DNA from: Bifiguratus adelaidae
Taxonomy: Eukaryota; Mucoromycota; Endogonomycetes; Endogonales
Direction of reading: 5' to 3'
Assembly: GCA_002261195.1 (NCBI GenBank)
Contig: MVBO01000114.1
Coordinates: forward strand, 1-46,750
DNA: 46,750 nucleotides
Shown here: piece by piece, positions 43,298 to 46,750 of the stretch
How the letters are laid out: each line of letters begins with the position of its first letter
Position numbering within the stretch: position 1 is the first letter of the stretch
Translations under genes and position numbers: made by a program
The notes under the pieces: generated by a model
Told to the model about the DNA's origin: nothing
Databases searched by the model: none
The model's input: only the letters and a program-made list of their open reading frames with translations

Positions 43298-44833
43298 CTA
43301 GTCACTCATGAGCATCATGTCCTCCTCTAACGCATCCATCATTTCCTCTCTCGGTACAGCGCTCACCAATTCGCGTCGAATCTCGGGCGTAATACCTTCA
43401 TGCGACTTGACCTTGATGACATCCAACAAGGCGTCCTTTTGTTCAGGCACGATATCCTGCTTGTATCGTTGAGCAAACACCAAGAGAGCTTGATGCCATA
43501 GAACAGGCATCCGTCTAGGATCGGTTTTGAAGTTGCAAAAATGTTGAACAAGGGCGTCAATGACTTTGTAGGGTAGAGCGTATTTCTTGTCGAGGAGAAC
43601 GCGGATGAAGAGAGAGTTGGGACCGGTATAATCCATTTGGGCTAGTCGAAGGAGAGCAGCACTGGAATGAAGGACGGGAACGGAGACTTTGGTGAGGACG
43701 GAACCAATGATGGCTGCTTCTTTTAGTGTGCAAGTGCCTGATTTGCAAAGTGGGAAGAGGATGCCTTTAAAGAAGGCGGCCGGTTTGTAGAGGGACTTTT
43801 TGAGAGCCATGTAGAGATGGTAATTGAGTTTCTTTGTTTCCGCAATGTCATCACGGACGCGGTCGAGCAAAATGTATTGAAGGTATCTACGACGGAGGTC
43901 AATTCACTGATTTATGCAAAACCACAAGACTCACTTTTGTGCTTGCTGCGCCGTCAGACTGGATACAAATATCCGCGTAGCCTCATAATGTGCATTAGGG
44001 GTCCATTTCTCGGGATGCGTGACAAACAAAACTTCTTCCCAGTTCCGCAGACGTGTGATGAACTTGAAGGCTTTGGGTAGCTTGCCAGACTTGTACCGTG
44101 ATAGTAGATGGCCCACTCTGTGCCTTCGGTGAGTCATCACTAGCTAAGAAGAAAAAGATCTACTTACTGGGTATAGACTTCAACGACACGAGGATGCATC
44201 CCAGGGGGAACGACCTCCTCATCTTCTAAGGTAGTTTGAGTACATTCACAAGGAAGTCACGAGCCATTTAAACTCACCTTGTGCTTCTTGATCACCTTCA
44301 GCGTTATGAGCCTCAATCTTTTCCATGATTAAATCTGCCAATGTCTTGCGTTCTCGAGGAGCGGAAGGCATGAATTTCGCCAGCACATCAGCGTCTGCCT
44401 CGTCAATTTCCTGGACAATAATGAGACCCTGAGCACAAGAAGCAAGGCTATCTACTCACAAGCTCCTCGACATCATCGAGATCATGCTCCTCGACTTCTT
44501 CATCTTCGCTATCCGAAGCGAGAAAACTTGATTTCGTCGATAGGACTTGCTCAAGTTGTACAGGTGAGCTACCCTCTTCCTCAGCTTGCTGTTCCCAAGC
44601 AATGCGCAAAATCTTTTTGGAAAGCTTGGCATCGACATAAGCCTGATAACAAGTTAGACGAGTCGACATAGCATTGCGCTTACTTGTTCGTTCTCGTCGC
44701 CGTCGTCGTCAGCATCGGTAATGCTTTTCTTGTTCTTTTTCCGTCCTACTTGTCCATCTTCTGACATTTGCACGTGAAGTGGATCGTGGCGAAGGGCATC
44801 TTTAGCCTTGACGGACGCTCGTTGTTTGCCCAT
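43298..44833 (-). CDS. ENP1: Bystin/ENP1, 40S ribosome biogenesis factor
   Basis: The 431-aa bystin protein, a nucleolar/cytoplasmic pre-40S assembly factor, in six exons: 44833-44684, 44642-44460, 44410-44278, 44225-44168, 44117-43935, 43886-43298. The basic and acidic N-terminus ([20 protein letters not shown], then [11 protein letters not shown]) is typical. [33 protein letters not shown] and [20 protein letters not shown] lead to [60 protein letters not shown] and [20 protein letters not shown] follow. These blocks are highly conserved in bystin. For the second intron I chose the 49-nt version rather than a 31-nt one, since it gives the family's ELEIDEADA sequence. Confidence 0.95.
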
Positions 44834-45026
44834 TATGTGAAAAGAACAGTGCGAGTCCAAAAAAAAATAAAAACTGTGGCTTTGCTTCATTTGGACAGCT
44901 TTTGTGGAGACAAGTGTTTGTTGGTTGGATACATACTCCTCTTATCCATTCATACACAGTAACTACAGCACCGCTAGGCGAAAAAGAGAAAGAAAGATTG
45001 ACAAAAGACTAATGAGAGCCTAATCT

Positions 45027-46750
45027 CTACACCTCTACTGCTCTCATGGTTGAGACCGTATCTTGAGGTTGTGATTCTGCATTCTTTGACATGTACGCAT
45101 CGTTTAGAGTCACCAGAAGTTTGCGTACCAATTGAGCATGCTTGCGACGGACCTGTTCCGCGTCTTCAGAGCTCTGCTCAGCCAGTGCCGCAGGGTTCTT
45201 GATGGTCATGTGAGATATTTTGGTAGACAGACGTTCAACTTCATCTCCTTGGGGTTTCTCCGAGTACGAAGGCATTTCGGCAGCGACACTGGCCAACAAA
45301 AGTAATGATTGCTCATCTCCACGAGCAGTGGGCGTAGTTGGATCCGCGGTTGCAGGTTTGGCAGACGGCGATGTCGCCACATTAAGAAGCTCCCAGGTTT
45401 GCTGCCGCTCCTCGAGCGAGGGTGGGGCTTGTTTGAGATACTTGGGTAGCATGGACTCGGGGATCTCTTCCTTCTTGATGTGAGATACTTCTTGGTCCAT
45501 CGGCTCGTTTGTGAGGGCGGTGGAACCAGACTTTTCCTTCTTGATGTCATCAAAGTCCACGTAGTCGGAAGGATGATGCCGATCGTTGGCCTTGGTATAG
45601 CCGTGTACCGAGAATGTGTTTGGTCGCCAGTAACTCGGAGCGATTTGCGGTACGTGCGTGAACTGCTGTCTGCGGCCAGTAATGCCTCCATATGAGAAAC
45701 CGCCTTGTTGCTCCAAGGAAGCCTCATCATATAGCAGCCCTTGTTGCGAATTTATACTTGAATAGCTGTAGAGGCCAGTGTTAAGCTCGGGATACCCGGT
45801 ATAGATGCCTCCCGCCAAGTCAGCACTTAGCCCTTGCCGGGACTTTGACTTGACATAGGGTGTAGGTCTGGGTGCAGAGGGATACAAGGAATCACCGCTC
45901 AAGCTCACGTCTTGCGCATATTGGCTGACGCTGTAGGGTGTGACCGATGCAACTGGGTACTTGCAGTCCGCATCGCCGGAGAAAATGGGAGTACCTTGAT
46001 GGAATGGATACGTCGTCGGGTACACCGCTGGGACTTCAACGTCACTGGTCGTGAGAACATCGTCAAACAAAGCATTGGCGGGATCAGGACTCTTGTCGTC
46101 TTTGGAAGGCATGTCCACAACATCTGGGTACAGACTCAAGCTAGTTGGCGCGATCGGAGAATCCTTTCCGAAACCGAATATGACGCCTGCAAAAAGCAGA
46201 TCAATGTGTGTACAGAAAGGGATTTGAGGTTCTTGGTAAGTGGCATTACCTGAATCAATGTTGCCAGAGAGCTCTGCGAGCCAGTGATGTAGGATAGTAA
46301 CATCTTGAGCATTGGAAATGGCGAAAGCTTTAGGATCATTGTTTATGTTGTTGGACAAGGTGTTGAGCCGTGCAATAACATCTATGTAGGTGCAGGATTT
46401 CGCCCATGAGATCAATCATTGTCTTTAGAGAGCCTAAGCAATGACTTACCTTGATTGTATTCCGGCTTCAACCTCTTGTTACGCACGTCTGACACTAATT
46501 CATCAAACAAGCCGCTACTCGGGGCACCACTGGATGAATCACTGTCGGTGATGCCAACATCACTGAAGGCTCTTTTGCCGCTTGTGGAATTGTACCGAGA
46601 AGATACGTAGGCCGAGAACTCTGTGCCAGAATCTGCATATATCATGGTTAGATGAGCATAGTAAGCCCCCAGTAAGAAAAGACCCACCATGCGTCAAGCT
46701 TTCACTGTGCGTGCCATCGCTAGTATACGATTGTGGCGGTGAAAGTGGGA
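45027..46750 (-). CDS. Unrecognised low-complexity, probably nuclear protein, 5' partial
   Basis: The C-terminal 511 residues or so are visible; the N-terminus is beyond the window. Exons: >46750-46688, 46632-46450, 46381-46250, 46186-45027. A small ordered block spans the first three introns (KRAFSDVGITDS, LFDELVSDVRNKRLKPEYNQ, DVIARLNTLSNNINND, ILHHWLAELSGNID). The middle is Ser/Tyr/Pro-rich (GLYSYSSINSQQGLLYDEAS). Two repeats, DIKKEKSG and SHIKKEEIPES, resemble SUMO-acceptor motifs (IKKE), which suggests a transcription regulator. A C-terminal helix region (EQVRRKHAQLVRKLLVTLND) closes it. I do not recognise the family. Splice junctions keep frame and composition. Confidence 0.75.

Noticed and set aside
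44411-44459. A 31-nt intron in ENP1
   Set aside because: A 49-nt alternative in the same phase gives the expected bystin sequence and a normal intron size.

Overview
The window is a piece of a nuclear genome from a filamentous or zygomycete-type fungus. The evidence is fungus-specific genes (BEM1-type polarity scaffold, GPI remodelling PER1, GH6 cellulase with a CBM1, GH18 chitinases, fungal expansin-like protein), introns that are nearly all 45-60 nt with GT-AG ends, and compact spacing between genes. Several genes are absent from budding yeasts but kept in early-diverging fungi, and often in animals: LENG8-like, ANKRD54-like, queuosine salvage, TMEM243-like. I infer Mucoromycota or a related early-diverging lineage. 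A basidiomycete cannot be excluded from the sequence alone.

Layout. 1-6.5 kb: LENG8/THP3 (5' truncated), BEM1/Scd2, then a head-to-head pair ANKRD54-like / NUP53 with only 26 bp between start codons. 6.6-14.2 kb (minus strand): amino-acid/GABA-type permease, a glutathione S-transferase broken by an in-frame TGA, a tiny TMEM243-like membrane protein 36 bp behind a 10-exon queuosine-salvage gene, a small tail-anchored ORF, and a DJ-1/Hsp31 gene. 14.6-22.4 kb (plus): intronless PER1, a CK1-family kinase with a 500-residue disordered tail, and acetyl-CoA synthetase with two unusually long introns.

22.7-37 kb holds four secreted or wall-facing carbohydrate-active genes among housekeeping genes: GH6 cellobiohydrolase, a modular GH18 chitinase (CBM5 plus CBM19-like), a second GH18 made of the catalytic domain alone, and a membrane-anchored expansin/RlpA-like protein. 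Between them lie the mitochondrial GTPase GEP3, an NmrA/isoflavone-reductase-like oxidoreductase and two proteins I do not recognise. 37-46.7 kb: mitochondrial enoyl reductase ETR1, ribosomal protein eS7, PKA regulatory subunit (preceded by a 60-residue membrane ORF), an FHA-forkhead transcription factor, bystin/ENP1, and an unrecognised low-complexity protein cut by the window end.

I resolved exon structures by hand. For all complete multi-exon models except the LENG8 gene's missing start, the summed exon lengths are a multiple of three and conserved motifs run across the junctions. No rRNA, tRNA, transposon, CRISPR or prophage was seen. There is no obvious undescribed multi-gene system. The best leads are the operon-like QNG1-TMEM243 and small-ORF/PKA-R arrangements, the altered cAMP-pocket residue in PKA-R, the CK1 insert and tail, the GST nonsense codon, and the intron contrast between the two chitinases.
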